Shown one piece after another: positions 6,197-13,840 of a stretch of DNA of 16,566 nt. Source of the DNA: JAITWN01 sp964437335 (GTDB taxonomy: Bacteria; Pseudomonadota; Gammaproteobacteria; SZUA-140); the NCBI GenBank assembly GCA_964437335.1, contig CAYTGL010000053.1, positions 1 through 16,566 on the forward strand. Direction: 5' to 3'. Position 1 is the stretch's first letter; every line of letters starts with the position of its first letter. Under the pieces are notes generated by a model that ran no database searches, had not been told where the DNA came from, and saw nothing but the letters and a program-made list of their open reading frames with translations. Made by a program: the position numbers and the translations under genes.

Positions 6197-8761
6197 CTAC
6201 GGGGTTACTTGTGCATCGGGAAACTGTCGAAGCCGCCGCTGGCCGAAAGACGAGAGGCTGATCCCAGAATAGCACTTTGGTCGAGTTCCATCTGGCCGCC
6301 GAGGTCGAGTGACGTCGATCTTGGGGACAATGGTCTGAAGCCGACAAAGGAAGTTGCCCTTGGCGACCGGGTGATGTCGTTCATTGAGGCACCAGTCCTC
6401 GTAGACACGGTACAAATGGCCGATCGGAATCTCGCTATTAGGCTGCACGACGCAGCACCGATCGACGAACTCGGCGATCGGGCTCATCGTGGTTCGCCAA
6501 GCTTCGTGTGCCTTCTGACTAATAGCCGGGATTAGCACCCCGTCCCGGCGCAGGGAGGCGAGTCCCTCCAAAGCCCAATTCGTCACGCCGACCACCTCTT
6601 GTCGGAGCCGGTGCTTCAGGCCGGGATCGGCTTTGTCCTTGAACGAGACCTGGTGCGGCAAGATGATCGCTCGATCGGCCAAAGCAGTTGAGTTGTCGTT
6701 GAAGCTGGGCAGATCGTTCGCCGAAATCACGATCCTCGTTATTAGCTTCACGTTATCAATCGACTGCTTGTGCTTTCTCTCAATGTCCACCGTGTCGTTG
6801 CCGGTTATCAGCTTCAGAACTTCGAGGACATCAGAGTTGTCGGACTTCGGGAGGTGGGCGTCGGGCACCAGTGCGACCAGCTTCCCCACCAGACTCCAGA
6901 GGCCGAATTCGCTGCCGAGCTTCTTGAGTCGAGGCGAAGCAACGTTGTGCTTCCCAAGTACGTCGTTGAGAACGGTCGTGATCGTACCTTTTCCCGATCG
7001 AGGTGGTCCGAACAGGATCAGGAAACGTTCCAGCGACATGTCGGACGTCAAGCAGTACCCGAACCATTGCTGAAGAAAACGAACTCGCTCTTCGTCTCCT
7101 TCGTAGACCTCGTTGAGGAAAGAGATCCACTGCGGACATGCCGCCTCGGGATCGAAGTCGTGAGGGAGACAGTGCAGCGAGTACCAGTTCGGCGAGTGTT
7201 CGATCATCGTTCGCTTGTCGCCGCCGAGGTACCGCTCGACGTCAAGGTGACCGTTGGCGAATGACACCATGTTCTCTGGTGCTGGTCCGACTCCTGAGAT
7301 CCATGAAGGTGGTCGAACGCCCGGCGGCAGCGTCGTCAGGTTCTTGATTTCCTGAAGGGTCGCCGCCTCTCGGGAGGGTGTGGCTGCCAAAGGAATGACC
7401 TTTCCGTCCTTGTCCATCGTCCAAGACCGGTCAAGGAACTCCGACACTTCTGCACGTAGATGCTGTTCGTCGATTTCGACGTAGACTCGACCGTCCCAAA
7501 CTCGCCAGACATCGGGACATTCGAACTTCAATGTCCCTTCAGGGTGGAACTCAGTGAGGAAGGTATGCGCCGTCTTCCTGGGAGTCTTGTCGGACAGCAT
7601 CGGGTTCGCTGAGTTCGACGCTCGATACGTGGCCGAATCGAGAATCTCTTCGACGTTCAAACCCAGTCGTGTAGCATGAGCTTCGTGCGCCTCAGCGATG
7701 AGGCTTTCGGCGTTTTCCCAGGTGCGACTGAAGTAGCCATGTCCGGCGTCGGCGAACTTGCTGCGATCCCCAACCACGGGAAAGACATCGTCGGCATTCA
7801 GCCCTTCACGCACGGCGTAAGCAATCGTGCTGAAGTCGGCTCGACTGCGATCTCCGCTGGCTTCCGCTTCATCGCACATTTGGGTGAGCTTCGACCGGTG
7901 CTCATCGGTCAAGTGTGAGGCGAAGTGATGGCCGTTGATGCGGTTGGCCTCATTCGGCTCAACCGGCTTCTTCTCCGCTATCTTCTTGTGAGGTATTTCG
8001 ACGGCGAATGCCTCGAAATTCAGAAAGCTGTAGCGACGGTCGGAATGGCACTCGATCAACTGGCAGGGCTGCGGAGCGGCCCCATTTCGAACGTTCTTGC
8101 GGTTCGGCGTGCCTGGACACCTCAGCAGCCGAGCCAGGTCAAAGGTGCTATCGCCGCCGATCTTCCGGGAGATTCCCAGAATGACCGACTGGACGTGGCG
8201 AGCTTGGGCCGTCAGCAAGTCATCGGGCACCACTTCGTCCCCCGACGCTCCGATAAACCGCCCTCCTTCCTTGGAGATTGGACCTTCGTAATCCAGACGA
8301 ATTGTGATCGGCTCAGAGAGCATCCAGTACAGATGGGTGCCGTGGCCGCTGGACACGACGATCGACGGCTTCAGTAGCTCCGCCTTCTCGCAGCGCCCAA
8401 CCGCTTCTACTGGCCCGCAGTCATCAAGATCGGCCCAGAGGCATCGGATGGTGCTGACCTGGCAGGCAAGGTCAAACTTCCACCTGCCTTGCCTTGGGCA
8501 GACTCCAAAGAAGTGATTAGCGTTGTGGTCTTCGCCAAACGTCAGCATTCCCTGCCAAACATCGGGATCACCGAGTTCCAACGCCGTCACGTAGTCCGTC
8601 TGATAAACATGGCTCCGCTTCTTGCCGTTCTCTTCCCAGGTCTCGATCCACCGCAGCAACACCAAGTCGCCGCTGTCGAAAATTGTGCTTACGAATTCTC
8701 GCCACTGGCCAAACGAGTCTCCATTGCGCTCGCCAGAATTGTCCTGTAAAATCGTCTCCAT
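6197..8761 (-). CDS. Primase-helicase: AEP-type primase fused to D5/SF3 helicase, 854 aa
   Basis: A replication protein of phage/plasmid type that would prime and unwind DNA at the element's own origin. The N-terminal part shows archaeo-eukaryotic primase signatures: the LWADLDDC metal-binding motif (D111, D113), SSGHGTHLYW (137-146), and DLARLLRCPGTPNRKN (208-223). The C-terminal half is a D5-type superfamily 3 helicase. Its Walker A is GPPRSGKGT (585-593), a Walker-B-like hydrophobic strand is KLVALVPDA (627-635), and a sensor/arginine-finger segment is VISANDLPSF...ADRAI (678-699). Length suits fused primase-helicases of this class. ATG 8761 is the only sensible start; its ribosome site is weak (TTAGGT). 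The gene ends at the iteron block and follows the MerR-like gene on the same strand. Confidence in the helicase is very high; the primase call rests on motif order. Confidence 0.93.
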   Translation of the reverse strand: METILQDNSGERNGDSFGQWREFVSTIFDSGDLVLLRWIETWEENGKKRSHVYQTDYVTALELGDPDVWQGMLTFGEDHNANHFFGVCPRQGRWKFDLACQVSTIRCLWADLDDCGPVEAVGRCEKAELLKPSIVVSSGHGTHLYWMLSEPITIRLDYEGPISKEGGRFIGASGDEVVPDDLLTAQARHVQSVILGISRKIGGDSTFDLARLLRCPGTPNRKNVRNGAAPQPCQLIECHSDRRYSFLNFEAFAVEIPHKKIAEKKPVEPNEANRINGHHFASHLTDEHRSKLTQMCDEAEASGDRSRADFSTIAYAVREGLNADDVFPVVGDRSKFADAGHGYFSRTWENAESLIAEAHEAHATRLGLNVEEILDSATYRASNSANPMLSDKTPRKTAHTFLTEFHPEGTLKFECPDVWRVWDGRVYVEIDEQHLRAEVSEFLDRSWTMDKDGKVIPLAATPSREAATLQEIKNLTTLPPGVRPPSWISGVGPAPENMVSFANGHLDVERYLGGDKRTMIEHSPNWYSLHCLPHDFDPEAACPQWISFLNEVYEGDEERVRFLQQWFGYCLTSDMSLERFLILFGPPRSGKGTITTVLNDVLGKHNVASPRLKKLGSEFGLWSLVGKLVALVPDAHLPKSDNSDVLEVLKLITGNDTVDIERKHKQSIDNVKLITRIVISANDLPSFNDNSTALADRAIILPHQVSFKDKADPGLKHRLRQEVVGVTNWALEGLASLRRDGVLIPAISQKAHEAWRTTMSPIAEFVDRCCVVQPNSEIPIGHLYRVYEDWCLNERHHPVAKGNFLCRLQTIVPKIDVTRPRRPDGTRPKCYSGISLSSFGQRRLRQFPDAQVTP

Positions 8762-8806
8762 ATTACTTACCTAAAGATGCAGCAACGCCCCATTGCGTTG
8801 CCGTAC

Positions 8807-8827
8807 GCATGGCGCAAAGAGCCATGC
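8807..8827. promoter_or_regulatory. Inverted repeat upstream of the primase-helicase gene
   Basis: A perfect 7-bp inverted repeat (GCATGGC / GCCATGC) with a 7-nt spacer lies 46 bp upstream of the primase-helicase start codon. It is a candidate operator or a hairpin in the short spacer after the MerR-like gene. Confidence 0.25.
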
Positions 8828-8892
8828 AGATGAGGCCGTCGAACGGCCAAAGTCTCCCCCCACCGGATCGATTCACCCAAGCCGGACAGGGA

Positions 8893-9183
8893 TCAGCAAG
8901 GCCCGGCCGCCGCCCAGGCGGCCGGGCCATTCCAGTTGCGTTCCCAACGCTGTCGAGACTCGAAGAATTGCCGCATCGCTTCCACTTCATCGTCGCCGAA
9001 GTACAAGCGCTTTCCACCGCCGAAACGAAAGCGAGGTGGAGGAAGGTGTTCTTGATCGAGATGGTAGCGAAGCAGGTGATGCTCCACACCGATCATGCGA
9101 GCAATCTCGCTGAGGTTCCACAGCCCTACATTCTGCCGCACTTCTCGGTCACTCGGTCTCGGTACATTGGTACGCATGCTCAT
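8893..9183 (-). CDS. MerR-like winged-helix DNA-binding protein, about 96 aa
   Basis: Residues ~20-75 (WNLSEIARMIGVEHHLLRYH, then PPPRFRFGGGKRLYFGDDEVEAMRQFF) have the layout of a MerR/excisionase-type winged helix. There is an N-terminal helix-turn-helix, a wing with basic and aromatic residues, and a closing helix. Such proteins commonly act as recombination directionality factors or as repressors in mobile elements. Two ATGs lie 6 bp apart at the start (9183 and 9177). The last ~12 codons, rich in Ala, Gly and Trp, run through a perfect 12-bp hairpin (8900-8928). It sits just upstream of the primase-helicase and diverges from the 246-aa gene, suggesting control of either. Excisionase versus repressor cannot be decided. 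Confidence 0.8.
   Translation of the reverse strand: MSMRTNVPRPSDREVRQNVGLWNLSEIARMIGVEHHLLRYHLDQEHLPPPRFRFGGGKRLYFGDDEVEAMRQFFESRQRWERNWNGPAAWAAAGPC
8900..8928 (-). terminator. Hairpin inside the 3' end of the MerR-like gene
   Basis: GGCCCGGCCGCC / GGCGGCCGGGCC forms a perfect 12-bp stem with a 5-nt loop. It lies within the last codons of the gene and ends 5 bp before its stop codon region. It may attenuate transcription into the primase-helicase gene. Confidence 0.45.
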
Positions 9184-9657
9184 GCTTCAAAGAGTAATAC
9201 CAGAATGGGTTTCGCAAAAATAGGTCGAGATTGTGAGAGTTATTTGTCAGCGATGTTCAATATGTTCATAGGGTAGAAAATCGGTTCCCTGTAGACATCT
9301 ACAATACGCAACTGATACATGATCAGTCGCCATTCCTTTTCAATTCGTCATTTGCTAAAGTGGTCGTCAGTGTGGAGAGGCAAGCGGCGACTGGGAGTCG
9401 TCAGGAGCCTCTCGATCGCACCTTCAGTCTCGAATCAGCAAAACTGACTCTCTACGGCTGCATGCTGGCAGCCCGAATGCGTGACGTTCGCATCCCATGT
9501 GCGTCCGCTTCACTTACGGTCTTTAGCAGCGCAGTCCTTGCGCACGCAGAGACGTTCTCGCAATGAGTGCGACTACTGAATAGAGTTCGCAGGCAGTCAG
9601 CGAGCTTGCCGCCCTGGAAGGGCGGCTAAAGATAAGACAGCCAAGGAAGGCAGATCA
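9184..9657. promoter_or_regulatory. Divergent control region with palindromes
   Basis: About 470 bp lie between divergently oriented genes, with an A/T-rich core (9200-9360). It has two short palindromes close together: TGTAGA-CA-TCTACA (9290-9303) and ACTGAT-ACATG-ATCAGT (9311-9327). A GC-rich hairpin, GCCGCCC / GGGCGGC (9608-9626), precedes the ribosome site AAGGAAGG of the 246-aa gene. No credible gene is seen; the 68-codon frame at 9360-9566 lacks support. The palindromes are plausible operators for the MerR-like protein. Confidence 0.4.
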
Positions 9658-10398
9658 ATGACGACCACAATATGCCGCCCCGAAGAACAGCAGTCTTCTC
9701 GGCGAAAGAGCAGGTTGTACAGGCCGTTTGCAGCAACACCAGCACGAATCACGGCCACGATCGAAGACTGGGCATCGACGGACCTAGACGCTCAGCAACT
9801 CACTTACATTAGGATTACACCAAGCCCCTGGGCGTTCCCATTGCGATGTCACGGCAACGTGGACATCGCCTTGCAAATGTTCGGTGGACGTCTGGCGATT
9901 GGTTGGACGATCTACGAAACGAAGGGCCTGTGGCTTTCAGCCGAACTTCACAGTGTATGGGAGCACAACGGAGAACTGCTGGACATCACACCAGACCATG
10001 ATCCAACACTCGCACGTCGGCTCTTCGCTGATTCGGGGCGACGCATCGAGCATGGCGGCGAAGAATGGAAGAGTCTTGTCGAGGAACTCACCGACGTATC
10101 TATAAACGGTAACGGCGGGAGGGCGAAACTCCTGTCAACCTCAAGCACCGTGAAGGAAATTCTGGAGGCACATCGTCGCATCGACAAGACATTCACTATC
10201 GAACTCAATCGAGCGCTGGTGGAAGGCCGCAAAGTTGCGGCTTCGAGGTACGAAGCGTATTGGGGCGCAAAGGACCGGCTATCTGCTCGCTTGGAAGGCT
10301 GGCTTTCCGCTCGACAGCGACCTGATCGTAAAGCCTTGAGAGCCAAGAAAAAAGGAGATCGCAAACGCAGGAAGCTGGCAAGGAAGCGATCGTCATGA
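9658..10398 (+). CDS. Hypothetical protein with possible Cys-His-Asp triad, 246 aa
   Basis: The ATG is preceded by AAGGAAGG about 7 bases upstream. The central region carries CHGNVD (C64), then GWTIYETKGLWLSAELHSVW (H98) and LLDITP (D109). The order and spacing of Cys, His and Asp, with a strand-rich segment between them, resemble transglutaminase-like or papain-fold domains, which is inference from pattern only. The C-terminal ~65 residues turn strongly basic (RPDRKALRAKKKGDRKRRKL), suggesting nucleic-acid contact or an extended tail. The stop codon overlaps the next gene's start (ATGA), so the two form an operon. No close family is recognised. Confidence 0.8.
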   Translation: MTTTICRPEEQQSSRRKSRLYRPFAATPARITATIEDWASTDLDAQQLTYIRITPSPWAFPLRCHGNVDIALQMFGGRLAIGWTIYETKGLWLSAELHSVWEHNGELLDITPDHDPTLARRLFADSGRRIEHGGEEWKSLVEELTDVSINGNGGRAKLLSTSSTVKEILEAHRRIDKTFTIELNRALVEGRKVAASRYEAYWGAKDRLSARLEGWLSARQRPDRKALRAKKKGDRKRRKLARKRSS

Positions 10399-10991
10399 GC
10401 AAGGATAAGACGAAGTACGTCTACAAGACGACACTTTCGAAGAGATTCGGCTTGACGCCAAAGCTGATCAAGGAACTCGACCCGCCCGACAAGGAAGTGG
10501 TCAACCCTCACTGGAAATCCGGCCCACCGGCTTATCTCTACGACGTCGCCAGAGTCGAAGAATTCATTGCACAGAATGAGAAGCGTGTCGAGAAGGAACG
10601 GCGACTTCGAGAAAAGCTCTCTGCGGTTGGTCGGGCGAACTATCAACGGCGGCTGAAGAAAGAGGTAGCGGAGGCGAAGCAATGGGCCGAGTCGGTTCGC
10701 ATCAACATCTACACCTTCCCGTCTGACCTCGACCGAGTTCGTACTCACAGTGGTGGCAAAGGACTCCGATCCCACATCCGGCACAGGTACACGAACTACG
10801 AGCTTGTTCTTCGGGATTTGTACGAGTACCGATCCGATACCCAAGGCGAGGTGTATCCTCTGCTGAAGGCGAGATTCGAGGAGGCTGTGGATACTGCGGT
10901 CCACGAATGGGAGTTAGAGCAGCATCGTAATCGTTTTCTGGCGCAAAATGACTCTCAAGAGGCACTGCCGGTGATTGCCCCGGCGGTTTGA
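10395..10991 (+). CDS. Hypothetical HTH-like basic protein, 198 aa
   Basis: The ATG overlaps the previous stop by 4 bp. Residues ~10-60 (YKTTLSKRFGLTPKLIKELD, then a loop and PPAYLYDVARVEEFI) look like a small MerR-type helix-turn-helix with a wing ending in a tyrosine-rich strand. A basic helical stretch follows (residues ~60-100, EKRVEKERRLREKLSAVGRA), possibly a coiled coil. The remaining part is mixed and charged with no known motif. Translational coupling suggests it acts with the 246-aa protein, perhaps as its DNA-binding partner. The gene ends at a very strong hairpin. Role is unknown. Confidence 0.78.
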   Translation: MSKDKTKYVYKTTLSKRFGLTPKLIKELDPPDKEVVNPHWKSGPPAYLYDVARVEEFIAQNEKRVEKERRLREKLSAVGRANYQRRLKKEVAEAKQWAESVRINIYTFPSDLDRVRTHSGGKGLRSHIRHRYTNYELVLRDLYEYRSDTQGEVYPLLKARFEEAVDTAVHEWELEQHRNRFLAQNDSQEALPVIAPAV

Positions 10992-11003
10992 TTGGAAGGC
11001 AAG

Positions 11004-11035
11004 ACTCCCTCGGCCGCAGGCGGCCGAGGGAGTTT
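11004..11035 (+). terminator. Strong hairpin terminator of the two-gene operon
   Basis: ACTCCCTCGGCCG / CGGCCGAGGGAGT forms a perfect 13-bp stem with a 4-nt loop. It begins 13 bp after the stop of the 198-aa gene and is followed by TTG. Confidence 0.75.
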
Positions 11036-11040
11036 GTCAC

Positions 11041-11301
11041 ACTGAAGCACATTGAAGCCGACTGAAGACGCCGAGTTCGCATTTTTCGGAAAGTTTTCGT
11101 AACGCCCTTTGCGTGCGAAAGTTATCGCACAATCACGGCCTCGGCCGAATTCACATGGGCATTTCACTGTAGCTGCTACTTCAATGCACTTCAGTCGTTC
11201 TTCAGAGCCCGTGATTGCCCGAACTGCTGCATTGAAGAACCGTGCCGAAGCTGCCTTTTTCAGCCTCGAAATCGAACAGGATTTCACTGAAGAGACTGAA
11301 G
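11041..11301. repeat. Clustered TGAAG motifs in inverted triplets
   Basis: ACTGAAG or ATTGAAG occurs at 11041, 11051 and 11061 (10-bp steps). The reverse form (CTTCAAT, CTTCAGT, CTTCAGA) occurs at 11179, 11189 and 11200, and forward copies recur at 11231, 11286 and 11295. A perfect hairpin GTGCGA-AAGTTA-TCGCAC lies at 11113-11130. This ~440-bp stretch between the operon terminator and the recombinase stop has no convincing gene. Helically phased copies in opposing triplets suggest a protein-binding array. Confidence 0.4.
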
Positions 11302-11480
11302 GCACATGGCATTTCCAGGCCGACGCAGACCGGTAGGATCGGCCGTGCTCAGGAAAGAGATTGGGCGGGTGAGATAAGTTCTTCGATAATTCCAGGCCGA
11401 ACCGGCTGAACGACGAGGGGAAAGCGAGGTAGTCGGCCGTGCATGCAAGGAGCCCAAAAGAGACGGCGCTGTGAGCAGAC

Positions 11481-13184
11481 TTAGTGCTGGTAGCCATTGA
11501 TGGCCGCAAGTGCGTCGGATGAGGCGAACGACTTCCAGTTGCTGGAGTCTTTGATGTCGAGGACCGCCAGAGTGACTGCCTTGCCATCAGACGTGATCTC
11601 GGCCAACCAATGGCAAGAAACGAGTTTGCCCTGCTTGATCTCCAACTTCAGGAATCGGCGGCGAATCTCGCCACGGAAGACCAGTTGGAACGTGACGTGT
11701 TTGTGTTGATTCGTCCGTTCATCGACATGGTCGATTTGAAGGCGCTCAATCAGGGTTTGCAGGCGGACCTTGAGCTTCCGGCGTAGGGAGATCAGATTGT
11801 CGCCGGTTGCACCATCGAGCCGGGCGACTAGATCTTTGAGATCTGCAATTCGTTCCGTTGTGACGTTCTGCCGCTCACTCAACAATTCCGCAAGTCGCTC
11901 TTGCCCGTCTCTGATCTCTTCTTCGAGCCGTTGAGCCACTTTTGCCAGCGTTTTGGAATACGCTTCTGTCAGCCCTCTCTCCGTCTCTCGCAATTGCCTT
12001 TCATGCTGCGCAATCCTTCCAGAAATGACGTCGATCTGATCTTGATGCGATGCGGACTTGCCAATCAACTGTGCCGGATCAAGCTCCTGCAAGTGGAGAA
12101 GGACCGCCCGTTCAATGACGTGGTAAGGCAAGTGATAGCGTTTTTTCTTCCCCTTGTGTGGTCTGGTGCAAAAGATCGTGGTCTTCCCTTCTTTCGTGCT
12201 GTGCAGCTTCCACACCGATTCCTTTCCGTTCCAGACGGAAATGATTGAACCAGGGAAGAGGTTCCGTACCGTCTGCTTTCGAGGTTGTGTATTCGTGGAT
12301 CGGATCGAAAGCTCGTACTGCAACCTGTCCCATGTTTGTTCGTCGAGCACGGCCGGGAAGTAGTCAGTGATCGGTTCCCCGTCAGGAACTTTCACTCGCC
12401 TTCCATCCACGGTATCAAACCGCATTGGCTGTTTACGACCAATCAGGGCTTCGTGGGTCAAGACATGTTTGATTTGACCAGCGTCCCATTGGCGACCGTG
12501 CCCAAGCGGTGCGTGTCCTCCGTTGTTCAACTTTTCGGCGATCAAGTGTGCTCCGAGACCGTCAAGGTAGAGTCGCACGATTTTTCGAACGGTCCTGACT
12601 TTGTCATTGACGAAAACGAACCCAGACCGATCAGGTTTCGACTTCAACCATCTCGGGCAGAGGTTGCCAACCGTCTTGCCTTCTCGCATCGCTTGACGAC
12701 GAGCACGCCACTTTGCCTTGCCAAACTGGCTCTTGCGTTCACTTTCACCGTGCGCACGGGAGAGGATCACGATGGCGATGATCAATTGGACTTCGCTCAA
12801 CGACTCCCAAGTGAAAACGTCGGGCTGAGCATCCGACAAAGTGACGATCGTAATCCCACGACGGAGGAGCGACAGAAAGAGTTCCAGGGCGATCGGAACT
12901 TGTTGGCGTGTTAGACGGTCCAGATTCTCGACGATCAATGCCGACCCTGGTCGAACTCGACCGTCATCGACTGCCTCGATGAATGCTGACAATTTACCAG
13001 TGGTGGCGTTTGCACCGGTCCAGCCACTGACGCCCTCGTCGGTCAGGATCAGGCTATTGTCGAGTTCGAAACCATTGGCCTCTGCCCACTGCGCCGGTCG
13101 CTCTGACTGCCTGCGCTTGCTGTCGCCCTTGGCCTGTGGGCCGGACGAGAATCGCAGATAACTGTACGCCTTCTTGCGTTTCAT
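11481..13184 (-). CDS. Large serine recombinase (integrase), 567 aa
   Basis: Catalyses site-specific integration and excision by a covalent serine-DNA intermediate. The N-terminal catalytic domain shows YLRFSSGPQ with the likely nucleophile S13, then VENLDRLTR (D89, R90, R93). A resolvase-like long helix follows (~125-160). The 'Recombinase' domain covers ~185-290 (IVRLYLDGLGAHLIAEKLNN, WDAGQIKHVLTHEALIG), and a predicted coiled coil lies at ~383-452. Large serine recombinases normally carry a zinc ribbon with paired cysteines after this domain; here 308-353 (LFPGSIISVWNG...FCTRPHKGKKK) keeps a similar position but lacks CxxC pairs. The start has GGGGGGACC a few bases upstream and lies about 50 bp from the nfo junction, the usual position beside the attachment site. 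Confidence 0.95.
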   Translation of the reverse strand: MKRKKAYSYLRFSSGPQAKGDSKRRQSERPAQWAEANGFELDNSLILTDEGVSGWTGANATTGKLSAFIEAVDDGRVRPGSALIVENLDRLTRQQVPIALELFLSLLRRGITIVTLSDAQPDVFTWESLSEVQLIIAIVILSRAHGESERKSQFGKAKWRARRQAMREGKTVGNLCPRWLKSKPDRSGFVFVNDKVRTVRKIVRLYLDGLGAHLIAEKLNNGGHAPLGHGRQWDAGQIKHVLTHEALIGRKQPMRFDTVDGRRVKVPDGEPITDYFPAVLDEQTWDRLQYELSIRSTNTQPRKQTVRNLFPGSIISVWNGKESVWKLHSTKEGKTTIFCTRPHKGKKKRYHLPYHVIERAVLLHLQELDPAQLIGKSASHQDQIDVISGRIAQHERQLRETERGLTEAYSKTLAKVAQRLEEEIRDGQERLAELLSERQNVTTERIADLKDLVARLDGATGDNLISLRRKLKVRLQTLIERLQIDHVDERTNQHKHVTFQLVFRGEIRRRFLKLEIKQGKLVSCHWLAEITSDGKAVTLAVLDIKDSSNWKSFASSDALAAINGYQH

Positions 13185-13237
13185 GGCTGGTCCCCCCCAA
13201 ACACCGGTGTTCTTGGAGTCTCAACCAGCCTAGGCGT

Positions 13238-13272
13238 GCATTGTCTTCTCTGCAACCCTTCGTGAAGACCTG
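13238..13272. repeat. Candidate attachment site 1 at the element/nfo junction
   Basis: This 35-bp sequence marks where nfo coding sequence ends and element DNA begins. It lies in a wider dyad: GCGTGCA..GTCTTC (13234-13248) is mirrored by GAAGAC.TGCACGC (13264-13277) around a ~15-bp centre. Such imperfect symmetry is typical of large serine integrase att sites. The right half encodes Val-Gln-Val-Phe-Thr-Lys of endonuclease IV. It sits next to the integrase start. Confidence 0.65.
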
Positions 13273-13371
13273 CACGCAATCACAACCCGCTATAGCGGCG
13301 GCGTCGGCGGCTTTATAATAGCCGCCAGCGATGGACATGTGGGCGCCGAGGATGGGACCTTTTTCTTTCAC
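13254..13371 (-). pseudogene. nfo: nfo 5' fragment (endonuclease IV, first ~39 codons)
   Basis: The sequence begins GTG with AGAGGAG upstream and reads GPILGAHMSIAGGYYKAADA, then AAIAGCDCVQVFTK. That is the characteristic start of the AP endonuclease IV TIM barrel (GAHMSIAGG and the CVQ-FTK strand). Normal homology ends after FTK, where the family continues with Asn-rich sequence; here it reads GCREDNAR out of element DNA. Intact proteins have about 280 residues, so this is only the N-terminal strand and helix. The remaining gene is expected at the element's other end, outside the window, unless another intact copy exists. The break coincides with the candidate att site. Confidence 0.85.
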
Positions 13372-13406
13372 GCTCTGCTCCTCTTGTGCGGTGACCGATT
13401 AAGCTG

Positions 13407-13772
13407 ATGGAAATTCTTCGCAAAATATCGCTTACGGAGCAAGAAGTCCGTGACTTGCTCAAGGACTCCAACGTCAACATTATCCCGATGCAGGGAGAGC
13501 ACGGTGCCGCTCTCAGCATTTTTTTAGCATTGAGTTACTTTCCTCATGTCGCCCTAGGCATTGCCGATTTCAGCGAAGTCGATTTGTTCTACAACAAATA
13601 CTACTGGCTCTTGAAGGCTGTGAGAGGATGGCAGCGAGACCATGGACTTGACGCTGGATTGGAACAACAGGCTTTCCAAATCTTGGAGCACGCTGGCATC
13701 GAAGTCGATTGGGACGTGGTGGAGAAGATCGAACAGCGTGTCGCCAGCGAGATCGACGCCAAAGCAGACTGA
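13407..13772 (+). CDS. Hypothetical protein, 121 aa
   Basis: The ATG at 13407 lies 35 bp from the divergent GTG of the nfo fragment; no strong ribosome site is seen. The protein begins MEILRKISLTEQEVRDLLKD and is helical and acidic, with several aromatics (FLALSYFPHVALGI, FYNKYYWLLKAVRGW) that could pack a small globular core rather than span a membrane. No family or catalytic motif is recognised. It lies between two near-identical att-like repeats (13238-13272 and 13786-13820), so it may be carried on a short integrated segment or be a chromosomal neighbour trapped between insertions. The opposing 75-codon frame is a shadow. Confidence 0.6.
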   Translation: MEILRKISLTEQEVRDLLKDSNVNIIPMQGEHGAALSIFLALSYFPHVALGIADFSEVDLFYNKYYWLLKAVRGWQRDHGLDAGLEQQAFQILEHAGIEVDWDVVEKIEQRVASEIDAKAD

Positions 13773-13785
13773 GTGCAGCAACCCG

Positions 13786-13820
13786 GCATTGTCTTATTCG
13801 CAACCCTTCGTGAAGACCTG
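13786..13820. repeat. Candidate attachment site 2
   Basis: Matches site 1 (13238-13272) at 32 of 35 positions, including the shared centre GCAACCCTTCGTGAAGACCTG minus its flanks; mismatches cluster on the element side. The sequence to the right differs from nfo, so this looks like a second element end or a former att site. The GTCTT / AAGAC symmetry is kept. Confidence 0.6.
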
Positions 13821-13840
13821 ATCTTACAGGGCCACGAACG

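Noticed and set aside
9948..10904. 318-codon minus-strand open frame
   Set aside because: It lies antisense to two well-supported overlapping plus-strand genes with ribosome sites and a terminator; its Arg/Ser-rich composition is that of a shadow frame.
10955..11587. 210-codon minus-strand frame downstream of the recombinase
   Set aside because: It overlaps the recombinase end, the TGAAG motif region and a terminator hairpin, and shows no domain or ribosome site.
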